Shown: positions 1 through 12,085, numbered from the stretch's first letter. The stretch is DNA of 64,000 nucleotides from Canna indica (GCA_034359265.1 CP136891.1:48166001-48230000), one strand, 5' to 3'. A program made the numbers and translations. Notes: a model not told the origin generated them from the letters alone.

Positions 1-43
1 TTTAAATAAAATAAAAATTCAACTGCAATCGTAATTAGTAATG

Positions 44-46
<3 letters not shown>

Positions 47-86
<40 letters not shown>
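47..86. repeat. (TA)n microsatellite
   Basis: An uninterrupted run of about 20 TA dinucleotides lies just left of the first MITE. This is simple sequence with no coding content. Confidence 0.95.
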
Positions 87-88
<2 letters not shown>

Positions 89-99
89 CATAAATAATA

Positions 100-386
100 A
101 GGTAAATTACACTAACCTATCATGAGGTTTAGTAAAATTACACTGATCCCCTTCTATTTATAATTTTATCTTATAACCCCCTGAGTTTTGTAAAAGATTA
201 CACAAACCTTCCCTATTACGAAATAAGATTACACAAATCTCCCATGAGTTTTGTAAAATATTACACAGACATTTTCTAAAATAATTATTCAAAGATTACT
301 CAGGGGAGGTGATTGTAACCTGGACAAATAGAGGAGGGATCAGTGTAATTTCACTAAACCTCAGGAGAGGTCAGTATAATTTACCC
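100..386. mobile_element. MULE-like MITE with 9-bp target duplication
   Basis: A 287-bp non-coding element bounded by inverted repeats of about 60 bp. The left end reads GGTAAATTACACTAACC and the right end is its near-complement, GGTCAGTATAATTTACC. The 9-bp word TAAATAATA occurs directly outside both ends (91-99 and 87 bp-equivalent position 387-395). A 9-bp duplication is the usual size for Mutator-like elements. There is no transposase, so it is a non-autonomous miniature element. The inner part repeats the motif 'ttttgtaaaa-attacac' several times. Confidence 0.85.
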
Positions 387-395
387 TAAATAATA

Positions 396-2210
396 GGGGT
401 GTAGCTTCGCCCGTGCGATGTTTATATTAAATTAATTTTGAATTTTATTAATGGTGAATTTTATTTTTCCTTTAATTAATCATGCTTAATTTTTAAATTT
501 TTGAATTAAATTAATTACAATTTTAAAATTAATTTCTATGTTCAATTAATTTTGAATTTTACTAATGATGAATTTTATTTTCCCTTCAATTAATAATGCT
601 TAATTTTTTAAATTTTTGAATTTAATTAATTACAAATGATGAGAATTCTTTATGAAATTTTGATTTAATAAAAATAAATTAAATCTTAATTTCAAATTTT
701 ATTATGTCTCCTTAATTAAACATGACTAATTTTGAATTTTATTAATTCTCATTTGATTATAATTAAATTAATTATGTCAGTTTAATTTTTAAATCTTATA
801 TATTATATTATGCACGTTTAATTTTAAATTTTATTTTATCTTCATAATTACGTAAGATTAATTAGAAATTTTTCGAATATTAAATTAAACAAGTTTTAAT
901 TCCAATTAAGTATGTTTAATATCTAAATTTTCAATTATATTTAAATTAATTAGACTTAATTTTAAAGTAAACATAATCAATTTTTAAAATTTTAAATCAT
1001 TTTAACTATGTATAATAAATTTCAAAATTTATTAATCATTTAAATGCATATTAATTTTAATCTTGTTAATTAATGAAAATCAATTTCTAAATTTTTAAAT
1101 TAAAATTTTCATATTTTTACATTCATTTAATTAAGCAAGTTTTATTTTCAGTTAATTATTCTTATTTTTCAAATTTTCATATAAACAACTTTAATTTCCT
1201 TTCTGTTTAATTTATAAATTTTAATTAATTTTGAATTTTATTAATGATAAATTTTATTATCCTTTCATAATCAGATTATGCATGTTTAATTTCAAATTTT
1301 CAAATTCATTTAATTAAGAATGCTTGATTTCCAATTAATCATGCTTAATTTCTAAAATTTTGAATTTAATTAATTTTAAATGTGAATAATTATTTATGAA
1401 TTTTTAAATTTTATTATGTCTGCTTAACTAAACATGCTTAATTTTAAATTTTATTAAATTTTATTTGGTTAGAATCAAATTAATTATGTCTGCTTAATTT
1501 TTAAATCTTATATATATATACCATATTATGCATGTTTAATTTTAAATTTTATTTTTCCTCCGTATTTATGTATGATTAATTGAAATTTTTTTGAGTCCAT
1601 TAAATTAAGTAGGTTTTACTTCCAATTAAGTATTAATTTTTATTCTTATAAATATAATTATTTTATAATATGATAATAATATGGTAACTTATTTCTGAAA
1701 ATCTATGTATACAACAAATATTTTAATTTAAAATTTTAATTTAAATTATTAAGAATATTAAATTATAGTTATAAATTTAAAATTTAAATTAAAAAATAAT
1801 TTATAATTTAAGTTTAAAATAATTATTTTTCTAAATACTTAAAAATTAGTTTTGCATCTAAATTTATATAATTTTAAATTAAAATTATGTTAGCCAAGAT
1901 AAAAAATATCAAAGTTTTTTTTATTATCTATTCTATTTATATGTAATAATATATTTAAAATATAAATATTTAATATTTATATGTAAAAGGCATATATATA
2001 AATATAAATAACTTCCCGCCTAAATCTTTTCTACTCTCTCAAAATTTAATAGATTATTCTATTTATATATGATAATATATTAAAATATAAAATTTTAATT
2101 TTAAACTTTTCTTTATCTGTAAAACCACGAAATATATAATATTATATTAAATTATAAAATTCAATTTTATAATTTTTTATTTTTAAAACTACGTTACTGC
2201 AGCTAGTTTA
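396..2210. repeat. AT-rich block with internally duplicated segments
   Basis: This stretch is very AT-rich and has no credible gene. It is built from diverged direct repeats: 543-900 and 1213-1640 share the order of several phrases, such as tgaattttattaatgatgaa and ttaatttttaaatcttatat, giving a spacing near 700 bp. Its left edge (403-422) contains gcttcgcccgtgcgatg, which resembles the 'cttcgcacggg' type of terminus found on some plant Helitron-like repeats. That resemblance is inference only. The rightmost part, 1640-2210, is simple AT-rich DNA in which I see nothing else. Confidence 0.6.
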
Positions 2211-2485
2211 GATCCAACAAATTGGCATTTTATGCTCCCGGGTTAGAAGTGATGGATCGACACGCGCCATTCTCGCCAAATTATTCTTTTCGAGACGATA
2301 GTCGTGTTGGCCACAAGTTCATGTTTCCCATTATTTTTACTTAAGATGGTAAAAGAATAAAGATGCCAATTAAACGAATCGAATGGTATCCGGTGCCTGC
2401 CGTACCTTTAAAAATCGTGCCCATATGAAGCAATACCTTCCGTATACAAGTAACGGACCACACGCGTCCACCCCGGTAACGGGGC

Positions 2486-2491
2486 CACGTG
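2486..2491. promoter_or_regulatory. G-box (CACGTG) upstream of the NDPK gene
   Basis: A perfect palindromic CACGTG lies 283 bp upstream of the NDPK start codon, in a locally GC-richer stretch (2450-2495). G-boxes are bound by plant bZIP and bHLH factors. A weak TATA-like string (gctttatttaag) follows at 2659-2670. Whether either is used cannot be told from sequence alone. Confidence 0.45.
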
Positions 2492-2768
2492 TTCTTTTAG
2501 GAACTGAATGATGTCATTACCCTTAAGCATTAAAAATATTACTAAAATGACCGTATACAAGTGCGTTTCCGCTCTGCGTAATTATTAATTAATTTGAGGG
2601 GCATAAGGGTCAAAATGGTGCTTCACTGAGATTGTGAATGGTCCAATACAGAACCCTAGCTTTATTTAAGAAAACGAGGAAACGCCCTCAGGCTGCCACC
2701 AGACGAACAAACGAACGATAGCCACACTTGAAGCAGCGAGAACTCCATCTCTTTTTCGGGGATTGAAG

Positions 2769-5700
2769 ATGAGCTCTCAGCTCTTTCGATCGGCTTCGAG
2801 GGCGACGAGGAATCTCCTCTCGTCCTCGCGGACCTCTCCCCTCCTTGGCCGTGAGTTTCCTTTTCCTTCATGATTTCGGATTAACCTTTGCTCGATCGCC
2901 TTTACACTTGAAATTTCTTTTGATTATTTGAATGTTCCACGTGGATTGATTTTTTTTTTGAAGTGATGATCAGTTCAAGAATGTTTTTTTTTCTGCTTGT
3001 TTTTAATCCGAAAACAAATGCTTTTTTGAAGGCTAACGTATGGACTTTGATCGATTTCAAATGAACGGTCTTTGGGCTGTATTTATTTAATATTTCAATT
3101 GCTTGAATTTTCGATGCGAATTTGATCAAAATACGATATTTTTATGTTTTAAGCTCGCTCTTTGATTATCTATATCGTGAAATTAGAGTATGACTGTATA
3201 CACATAAATAACTTTCAGATGATTCTTCCATCAAAAGTGGATGCACTAGAAAGTTCGGTTAAAGTTCTGGGACATTTTGGTCTATATTTCTCAGATTTTA
3301 CCTTTCGTTTGCCTAAATCTTGAGAACTCAGTTAATTGGATCTAAATCCCCGGGTATACTAATTAATTACTATTACCTTCGAATCTAATATGGTGTTGGT
3401 GTTGTTTCATGAAAATTAAGTAATTGCACATATTCAAGTACGATTACATCATGTGCTTTTATTTACTTCGAGTAGGCCAGTTGGTTCCAACTACACACAC
3501 CAGGGCCAAGTGAGACCATATGGCTACCCTGGATTCTGGGAAAGAATAACGTGATCTATCCTACAGATCTGTCCTATCTGGCAAACTTCCTATATCTTAA
3601 TTTTGTCCCTCCTATTAGAGATGGAATTATCTGCAGGAATGATTTTTTTAAAAGTAGCTTTTTTTGCTTATAGTAGATTTAGAAGAAGCTGAAAATTAAT
3701 CTGAGGTCCGTACTTAATCATTACTTGACAAACTTTTGATAATTCATGGCCCATCTGTTGACTTTTACTTAGTCTGTTTTTATTCCTTCGCTAAAAAATG
3801 ATACCGCTGTACTCACGATCTCAACAATTTCAAACAAATTTAAAATAATTTAGTTATATTAAAGATTTCTGCTACCTACCATTTAATTGTAAGGGAAACA
3901 AAGCATCATAATAAATTATAAAGAATAGTTATTTACTATGAATTATATTTCAACTTGTCAAAAAATTCTGTTGTTCTTCTTTTCAGTGTTTTATGCTTAA
4001 CTAATTTTTTTATCCCATTAACTAAAAAGATTTTTAATGAAAAATAAATATAAAAAAATTTAAGGCCTTCCTCGCGCTTGTCATTCCTTCCTGACTTTGT
4101 ACTCATTGCCAGTTTTTGTTTATTTGTTAATTACTTTTGTTATACGCTGTCAGCTAGAGCTCCCGTCTCGAACATCACTGACCCATGTTTCATGCACGAA
4201 ATTAAATGATTAATGGGTCTGTTAGGAAGCACACTTCATATACAAGCAATTAACTAATTTTGCTATCCCATTAACTAAAAAGATTTTTAATGAAAAATTA
4301 AAAAAAATCATTTTGAGGCCTTCCTTGCGCTTGTATTCCTTCCTGACTTTGTACTCATTGCCAGTTTTTCTTTATTGGGCCACTTGTTAATTACTTTTGT
4401 TATACGCTGTCAGCTAGAGCTCCCGTCTCGAACACCAGTGACCCATGCTTAATGCACAAAATTAAATGATTAATGGGTCTGTTAGGAGGCCCACTTCATA
4501 TACAAGCAATTTATTAATTGCATTATATTTTATATTATAGCTATTTGGAGGTTTTTTTTAAGCTACTGGAATTAGAACACAGTATATTTGCAAAATTTTC
4601 CGGACAGTGTTGACGAGAAAACGTCTAATATTATCCGTCTTACTATTGTGTATGTTTATGATAATGTATGTACTCCAATGTTAGTTTTACGAGCTTGTTT
4701 TCTTCAGAGTGGAGCACTGCAGCAGGAGCCACGGCAGCTGTGTTCAGAGGGTCAGCACGTTCTCTGTCTTCATTTTGTGGAAGGGCTGATTACAAAAGTA
4801 CATCCAGCGGATGGGTATATGGTACTCTTGCTATTCCTGCTGCAGGTCAGTGACTGAATGTCTGCTTCTGTTCTCATGAACCTTGCTGTATTTCCTCTGT
4901 ATTTTTACATTTCCACTGATGTTTGTCTTCCAATATAATCTTAAGTTCATGACTCTTTTCCTCCAGTACTCATTTTACATTGCCAAAGTGTGCTTATTTT
5001 TCTCCTCTTTTGATCCACATATCAACACAGACCCACCAGGGTATGGTTAGAAAAAAAAAGTGTATATATATCAAGAAATTGTTCTTCTAGAGGTTCTTAT
5101 TCTCAATTACTTTTAATTAATTGGTTTTTCATAGGAGTTAGATCATATGGATTTTTGCAAAACAGAGTTTTTTCTCTTTCTATGGTTTAATATTGAAAAT
5201 AACTGTATTTGAGGTGGTGATATATTGTAATTTCTTGTCTAGTATGTATTTCTTTATGCGTTTCTTTTCTTTTGTGACAGCATACATGCTTCAAGACAAT
5301 CAGCTACATGCTGCAGAGGTAAACCTGCAGATGGTAATTGTTAGCTAATGTTTAAAGTTGTAATTTGTCTTTTCTGATTCGTGTTTTTTGCCTGTTTAAG
5401 TTGGAGAGAACATTCATTGCAATAAAGCCTGATGGAGTGCAAAGAGGGCTGGTAAGTTGCTCAAAATTTTTCATATATGAGTACCAGATAGAAAATATAG
5501 TGAATGACAACTCTGCCCAATATTTCTAGTTGTTTGTAAAGTTTGAATATCTTGCAACGTTTTCTTGTTAGTTGTGAACTATATATTTCAAATTTTATTG
5601 TTCATCATCCTGCTTTTTCAAGGACCCAACTTGTCTCATTTTGTTTAATTGCAGAGATTTTTTCCGAAATTTCTTTTTTCCCTCTTGAACAATATTTATT

Positions 5701-7416
5701 TGCTATTGCATTTGTGTTTTCCATTTTCTTTCCTGTTTTCGTTTTTTCCATTTTCTTTGTCCTGCAAGTATCTCTTACCTCTATTTATATTATATTGCTT
5801 TTTAAATAAATTTTATCTGAGGGATCGTTGCCCTCTTTCTCGAAAAAACAAAGTATATTTAGTTTACTACACCTGATAACTTTTTGTTCTTCAGATTTCA
5901 GAGATTATATCCCGTTTTGAACGCAAAGGATTTAAGCTTGTGGCAATCAAGATCATGGTTCCTTCCAAGGAATTTGCTCAGAAACACTACCACGATCTTA
6001 AAGAAAGACCTTTCTTTAATGGCCTTTGTGATTTTCTTAGCTCCAGCCCTGTTATTGCTATGGTAAGATAAGATAATCATGATATTAATTTCACTGAGAA
6101 GACTCTAAAATTTAGAATTTTATTTCATTATCCGTTGAATTTTAGGTTTGGGAAGGGGAAGGAGTCATAAAATATGGTCGAAAACTAATCGGTGCTACTG
6201 ATCCACAAAAGTCGGAGCCGGGCACAATCAGAGGTGATCTTGCTGTTGTTGTTGGAAGGTATGTCCTTCACACAATTCCAATCATTCATCCAAGAGATCT
6301 ATGATATATAAGTATCTTTTATAGCTGATAGGAAAAATGGAGAAGTAATGAGTAATCTGTAGGTATTGTTAAGACTGCACATTCTAGAGGTTCTATACAT
6401 TTATCATGCTCTTTTAGCAAAGCAGGTATAAAAAGAAAATGCATTTTATGAGAAAAATAACTCCTCGTGTTATTCTTTCTTCTTCTTCAGGAACCTTCTT
6501 AAAATATATTTTGCAAGTTGTCTAGATAAACCAACAATAAGTAGATGCAATGATAACATTGCTCCATTCTGACATGGGATACTTTAGTTTGAATCATGAA
6601 AATTTAACCCGTTTGCTATGGAAGGGTAGGTGCATATGTTGATCCTCTCTAGATTCTATATCGGTGGGAGCCTCATAGACTTGGATTACCCCTCTTTGCA
6701 TGGATATTTTCCCTACCTATAAGCACAGATCTTTAGAAATTTGGTTGAAGCATTCTATTCAAAAAAAGCAAGGGCGACAGATTAAATAATAAAGTTGCAA
6801 ATATATATGCATAATGCGTATGTAGGTTCCAAGTATCATCGTATGGCTGTTATTTCTCGAAATATTGGAACGAAACTGATGATTGATATCTGTGTTTACA
6901 ATAATTGGAGAGTTCTTCAGTATTCTTAAAAAGAGGAGCTGCCCTCCTAATTAAACTTATACAGTCTTGCAAATTGCTTGCATCTATATATCAACTAACA
7001 AACTAAGTAGCAAGAAGAACAACTTACCCTGAAGTCCGACCTTTTAATTATAGAAGAGCAACTTAATTCCATTCTTGTTTCACCGGAAGCATGCAAGTAT
7101 CCAATGCTTTTAGCTTTTAGTCAACTCATCTTCTGAAAACTCCTTTTACTTGATTCTTATTAGCTAGTTGACTTAGTTCCTCTAGTTAATGCTCCATTAT
7201 GTTGTGCATTTTTTTCTATTACACTGGTTTGTTAGTGTTAATTTCCTATCTTTACTTAAAAAACTGTGGTACTACTATTACTATCATTGCAGAAATATCA
7301 TCCATGGAAGTGATGGGCCTGAAACAGCAAAGGATGAGATCGCCTTGTGGTTCACTCCTAGCGAATTAGTCTCTTATACCAGCAATGACGAGAAGTGGAT
7401 CTATGGAGATAATTGA
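2769..7416 (+). CDS. NDPK3: Nucleoside diphosphate kinase, organelle-targeted type
   Basis: The enzyme moves the gamma-phosphate of ATP onto other (d)NDPs through a phospho-histidine and balances nucleotide pools. Seven exons join in frame: 2769-2850, 4708-4845, 5281-5318, 5401-5451, 5895-6062, 6146-6258 and 7293-7416. All introns are GT-AG; the CDS is 714 nt (237 codons plus TGA). The start is the first ATG of the 5' exon and opens an Arg/Ser-rich presequence ([15 protein letters not shown]) of about 85 residues, consistent with mitochondrial or chloroplast import as in plant NDPK III/IV. Exon 4 gives [16 protein letters not shown]. Exon 6 gives GATDP and [12 protein letters not shown]. Exon 7 carries NIIHGSDG with the catalytic His and ends in EKWIYGDN. 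The length fits the family. No breaks are seen. Intron 1 (1.86 kb) holds a tandem duplication. NDPK3 versus NDPK4 cannot be separated here. Confidence 0.95.
3998..4511. repeat. Tandem duplication inside NDPK intron 1
   Basis: Two direct copies of about 255-260 bp lie back to back, at 3998-4250 and 4251-4511. Both run from 'taactaatttt-tatcccattaac' to 'cttcatatacaagcaat' and share long nearly identical pieces, for example gctgtcagctagagctcccg. They differ by small indels, such as an extra gggccac in copy 2. The duplication is non-coding. Confidence 0.9.
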
Positions 7417-7532
7417 TCAGTTTTTTTCTCTTTAGTTTTCCCCTTATTTTCGCAAACTAGCAGAAATTTTATTTGAATTCCAATCTATAGAGGCTCGCAG
7501 CCAAAGTGTATCGAAGCGGAAATAATGTTATT

Positions 7533-7538
7533 AATAAA
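7533..7538 (+). terminator. Candidate poly(A) signal of the NDPK gene
   Basis: AATAAA lies 117 bp after the NDPK stop codon and is followed by a T-rich stretch. It is the first canonical signal in the 3' flank. Confidence 0.5.
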
Positions 7539-7539
7539 C

Positions 7540-8381
7540 ATCATCTTGAGATGAGTATCTACTACTGAAATATTTCTCTGGTCTTGTAGAATGTTTATCA
7601 TGATTTAAAGAGATTCTCCATTCTCTTATGCAACGAATTGAGGTTGTTTGGATCTCTAAGCTTGTCCTCTAATCTTAAATGAGCTTGGCTCAACTTTACT
7701 ATGTTGGGTTTGGAGGGTTTTGAAGGGAAAGAGGTTGAAAGGGTTAGGGAGAGGAAGTATTTGGAGGTTTTTGAAAGAGTTTAAGAAATCCTTATTGGTT
7801 AGACCTTATAAAGGGTTCGGAGGGTTTTGGATTTTTTTTTGTAATTTTAGAAGGCTAAATATTATCCAACTTCCCCTCTCCCTAAGATTGCAATGATAAG
7901 GTAGGGCTCAAGCGTAATATTTTCAACTGTCTCTCCTCCTCCCCCTATGTTTATAAGTAGTATGTTTGTAAAGCACTTCTAAGCAGCTATGTTTGTGCAG
8001 TCCTAGGGAGAAGAAATGAGGATGAGCTTCTCAAGCACAACCACCTATGAACACCTTTCTCTAAAATAGCCATTTTCAATTGACACACACACATTGCAGT
8101 GATGGATGCATCTACGGATGTCCATTATGAGGCTATGATCAATATTGCGATTTCCTCTAACCGGTTGAAGACTTCTTACCAAACCCTTATGTAGAAGAAA
8201 GGGATCCAGTGAGTATTGAACTTACCATTCTAAAAGAGATGACTCAAAGATTAGAGAAAAAAATAGGACCTCTATAGAATTGTGTAAAATCTTTCTTGTG
8301 ATATTCATTTAGGAGGTGTGAATTAAATATAAGAAGACAGCAAGGAGAAAAAAATAAAAGAGAAAATAAAGCAAACACTTA
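7540..8381. other. Intergenic stretch without recognisable gene
   Basis: I see no supported coding region or RNA gene. It contains G/A-rich low-complexity stretches at 7690-7830 (repeated 'ggagggttttg') and otherwise ordinary AT-rich DNA. Confidence 0.5.
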
Positions 8382-9318
8382 GGTAGCATTTGGTTGAAGG
8401 GAATAGAAGGGGAATGGAATAGTATTCCATTCTCCCTCTTTATTCCTTTGTTTGGTTACACTCACTTAAGTTAGAATAAGTGGGACTCCCGGAATTGATG
8501 GGGAATAGTATTACTAATGGAGAGGGAATACTATTCCCGGGGTCAAGGCAAGGAATGCTATTCCTGGTCTATTCCGGATGCCTTTTGACTATTTTACCCA
8601 TCTTCTTTCCTCCTTTTTCTTGTCGGCTGCGTTTCCTCCGCCGCCCCACGATTGTACGCCGGTGTTTCCTCGTCTGTCGGATAGAGGTCGAGCGACCTCT
8701 CTGCGCCACAGAGAGGTCAAACGAGAGCACAAAGAGGTTGCTCGCCGACCTCTCTCTAGCACAGATCACCGACCTCTCGACCTCTCTCTGCGCCAGAGAG
8801 AGGTGCTCGACCTCTCTGGGTGCTCGACCAGTCGACCTCAGATGTTTTAATTTTTTATTAAATTAATTTTTTTATTAAATTAAAAATTAATTTTTATTAC
8901 ATTTATTAATTATAATAAATATATTTTTATAAATATAATAAATACTTATTATATTTATAATAGATATATTTAAAATATTAATAAATTAATTATAATAAAT
9001 ATAATATAAAATATTATTTTCAATAAATAATTTTATATTAATTTCAGATTTTAAAGATTATTTTATATTATTTTTTAGAATTTTATTATTTTAAAGTAAA
9101 TATATCAAATTTTATTAAGAAGGATATTTTGGTAATTTATCTTTGTATCCCTTATCTATTTCTTATGCTAACCAAACAAAGTAATCCTATTCTTGACCTA
9201 TTTATAATGTCAACCAAATAAGGTAATACTATTTCTTGTCTATTCCAATCATTGTCTATTCCTATTCCTTGTCTATTCCTATTCCTTATGAATTTACTCC
9301 ATCTAATCAAACGCACCA
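8382..9318. mobile_element. Harbinger-like non-autonomous TIR element
   Basis: The left end reads GGTAGCATTTGGTTG and the right end, reverse-complemented, reads GGTGCGTTTGATTA. They match after a 1-bp gap, and imperfect similarity continues inward ('ggaatag' repeats at both ends). TTA flanks both ends (8379-8381 and 9319-9321), the usual PIF/Harbinger target. No transposase frame is present. The interior has a GC-rich palindromic patch (8688-8840) followed by 250 bp of AT-rich DNA. Confidence 0.7.
8688..8840. repeat. Clustered GACCTCTC / GAGAGGTC inverted motifs
   Basis: At least eight copies of the octamer GACCTCTC or its complement GAGAGGTC occur in about 150 bp, in both orientations. The patch can therefore fold into several alternative hairpins. 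It lies inside the Harbinger-like element and is sharply GC-richer than its surroundings. Confidence 0.8.
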
Positions 9319-9404
9319 TTAGGACATTGTGAATGGTGTAAAATCGTTCTGAGTTGTTTATTTAACATAAATTATGTTGATATGAAAAATCTGCTTGCCA
9401 TTGA

Positions 9405-9475
9405 TCCATTAGTAGCTTAGTGGTTACATATGGGGTTATGTTATCAATAAGTCACGGGTTTGATCCCTAATTATA
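9405..9475 (+). mobile_element. tRNA-derived SINE head (pol III A and B boxes)
   Basis: TAGCTTAGTGG at 9413-9423 fits a pol III A box and GGTTTGATCC at 9457-9466 fits a B box. The spacing of about 34 bp is typical of tRNA-derived SINE promoters. The flanks do not close into a cloverleaf, so this is not a tRNA gene. I cannot place the 3' end of the element. Confidence 0.45.
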
Positions 9476-10601
9476 GTGTTTGACGCGTTTATTTTCATGT
9501 TATGTATGCCTTGTAATGCGCCTTGTGCATATATTCATGTATATGGTTCTCACGACCCTTTTTGGTATCTTATCTACCAAGGTGACACTACTGTTGCTGA
9601 TATGATTAGACAAATCAGCGATGGACTTAAAACGATCGCTCATTACCTAGAATGTAACAAATTAATAACTTTAGCGGCGGTGCATCGACAATATTTCAAT
9701 TGCATCGCTATCATTGAACTGTCAACAAGTACATCAGCGGTGATGATACGCCATGGTATTCGACTGACTATTAGACCATCACCCACTTACGATATGCATT
9801 AAGTGATTGCATACCCACAAATAGCCTTGGAAAAGTTATTGCCAATTTATTTTTCTGCACCTAAAAAAATTAAAAAATTAGAAAATTCTTATTTACATAA
9901 TTTTTTTTACATTTCACACATTCTAATACATAACATAAAACATATGCATAACACACCAAAACACTCCAATCACACTGAACATGAATCATATACATTATAT
10001 ACATTAAAATATGCATCAAATACATCAAATACATCAAATGTTAACTTATAGTCATCACAGATAAGTGCATCTATCCAAAAAAGTACATGAAACAAGCATG
10101 TTGATGCTGCAGCGGCTGTAACGACAGTAGTATTTATAGGGGATGGGTCGGCATTTGGGTCGAGACCATAGACTAGGTCGACGAGGAAAAAGGCTTGCTA
10201 GGACCGAGTATTTGAATTCCAAAGCAAGCTGCCAACTAAACCAAGAGATTTTACATGTTTTTCTTCATTCTTCCATGATCTTCAATTAACTTCTTCTAAT
10301 CTTCTATGACATCTCTCTAGTGGGCAAGCTCTGACTCCAAAGAAGCCAAACGTCTCTGGTCCTATGTTTGGGACTTCGACAAACTCTAATTAACTATTAG
10401 AGAGATCAGTGCTCTGAATGGCCTTAACACTGCTCGTGTATGGCCCCTATCTGAAAAGCCATAAGCGCGTTCATGGTCCTAGCCACCTACAACATCGACC
10501 CACGCTATAGGGTTAGAATCATCCTACAACGAACCTCTACGTTGAGTCACTGTCCTCATGTAAATCTCGTTAATTTACGAGTGTTGCTTATATTTCTTAT
10601 T

Positions 10602-10603
<2 letters not shown>

Positions 10604-10659
<56 letters not shown>
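10604..10659. repeat. (TA)n microsatellite
   Basis: About 28 uninterrupted TA units inside the CACTA relic. Confidence 0.95.
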
Positions 10660-10662
<3 letters not shown>

Positions 10663-10906
10663 AATTGAAATAAAAATGTACATAAAAGACTAAGTAAACA
10701 TACTATGATGACTATGACCCACATGTCTATACAGCCTTTGGTCCCATGTTCGCGAGGGTGTTTCCTTTAAAACACCTCAATTAGATTACGCTAGTGGGTT
10801 GTGTCATCCGCATCGGCCGACGTCTACAATTACACATAACAATCATATATTAATTATTAATTCATAGCAACTCACAATACTAAATTAATTAGTAATATGT
10901 GATATT

Positions 10907-11100
10907 CTTACCATTCGTCGCTCATGCACGACGAGGGCGATAGACCCACCAGTATGACAAGCGACCAAGCCCTCAGCCCTAGACCTAGATTTCTTACCGC
11001 AGTCTTAGAGGCCCCTTGCCACTCAGGAAAAGACCATCGGGTGATAGCTTGTTCCATGCGCCCATTGGGATCTAATTTGGGTTGTAACTCCAAGTCTAGG
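10907..11100 (-). pseudogene. Transposase_24-like domain fragment
   Basis: The minus strand reads FPEWQGASKTAVRN and then, one frame over, CHTGGSIALVVHERRM. In plant Ptta/En/Spm (transposase_24) proteins the order is 'W..PEWQ..S..N' then 'HTGGS...H..RM', so both halves of one domain are present across a frameshift. No start codon or complete ORF remains. This places a CACTA-type element here in reverse orientation. Confidence 0.6.
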
Positions 11101-11459
11101 ATATGTGTGTGACCCCCATCTATCTCATTGTCATCGTCCTAGCTTGGTTTAGTTGCCCATTGTAGTGAGCACAGGCGACAATAATCACATATGTATTTGA
11201 AACGATACAACAATCATGTAAACATGACATTTGAGCACTATCATGATTTTTTGCAAAAATAAAACACATACCTCGATTTTTTTTCCAATTTTATCGATAT
11301 TTTTTAATTTTCTTCCTAAGCTTTCCTTTGTATCAAAAATGACTTGCATATAAATATATTAGCAATCTCATGCAATAAACAAGTCTAGAATAATATTTGG
11401 ACAAGGTGATATCAAATTTATCTCCTAGGTATCACTAAGTGTATAAATGTATCACGGTT

Positions 11460-12085
11460 CATTCAAAAGAGTGAAACATGCCTTTTGGCGAACGAACTAA
11501 GAGATCTACAGATGCATGGTATCATTTAAGTGCTAGATCCCTACAACCCTTCCTTTTGGTAAGAAAACTGATGGGCAACATTGGTTTGTCATGGTTCTAC
11601 CGCAAGGTTGCATCGACCCATTATAGGTCATAAAGGCCTCCGAAGAGATCGAGGATAAATAAAAATAAAAAGTATTTAAATCAATAGACTAACGATAGAG
11701 AGTGGATAAGAACTCAAAGTACCATTGCCATACAAAATTGATGCCAAATTCCTTTTCAATGTATCATGAATAGGTTGAGTTGCTTTATTTTGAATTTATT
11801 CCTTGATGAGCTCAAGCAACCCTCGTACTAACCTTCTTATCCTTGGTGGTGACTCCCCCTACAATAGATCAAGAAGATTTTGGTACCCAAATAGCCTTGG
11901 GTCCTTGAGGGTTAGTGACTTTAGGAATCCAAAAAACCTTGCTGACATTAGAATTTTTTTTAAAAGAACAATCAACAACCATGTGACCAAAAGAATCACA
12001 ACGAACGCAATGACCATTACATTTCCTAGGGGTATGCACATGATGTGTTCTATATTTAGAATGCCTAAAATGAGGGGTATGTGAG
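11460..12085 (-). pseudogene. Copia C1 fragment, region between gag zinc knuckle and protease
   Basis: On the minus strand 11870-12000 reads like the linker after the zinc knuckle of Sirevirus-type copia elements ('DP..LKVTK..G' order). The same segment is recognisable in element C2 at 34545-34700: both share tgggtccttgag.gttagt and the 'catatgaccaaaa' context. Stops interrupt it. Its right edge is cut by the G2 LTR at 12086. I infer that it is the downstream continuation of gag at 16554-16862. The part 11300-11700 gives no clear match. Confidence 0.5.

Larger units (their letters stand above)
9586..11300 (-). mobile_element. CACTA (En/Spm) transposon relic
   Basis: The left edge begins CACTACTG at 9586. 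It is followed within 200 bp by subterminal motifs of the AGCGATGG/AGCGGCGG kind (9618, 9672 and their complement gatcgct at 9635), as in plant CACTA ends. Further in, the minus strand holds a transposase-24-like fragment (10907-11100) and, at about 10250-10450, a decayed Glu/Arg/Ser-rich stretch like the C-terminal coiled coil of those proteins. The rest, including 9803-10230 and 11100-11300, is unassigned. The right terminus was not found; it may have been displaced by the copia nest. Confidence 0.5.

Noticed and set aside
8480..8866. 128-codon ORF in the Harbinger-like element
   Set aside because: It runs through the GACCTCTC palindrome patch; no transposase or MYB-like motif.
9411..9470. 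tRNA gene suggested by A and B box words
   Set aside because: Arms do not pair into a cloverleaf and there is no anticodon stem; a SINE head fits better.
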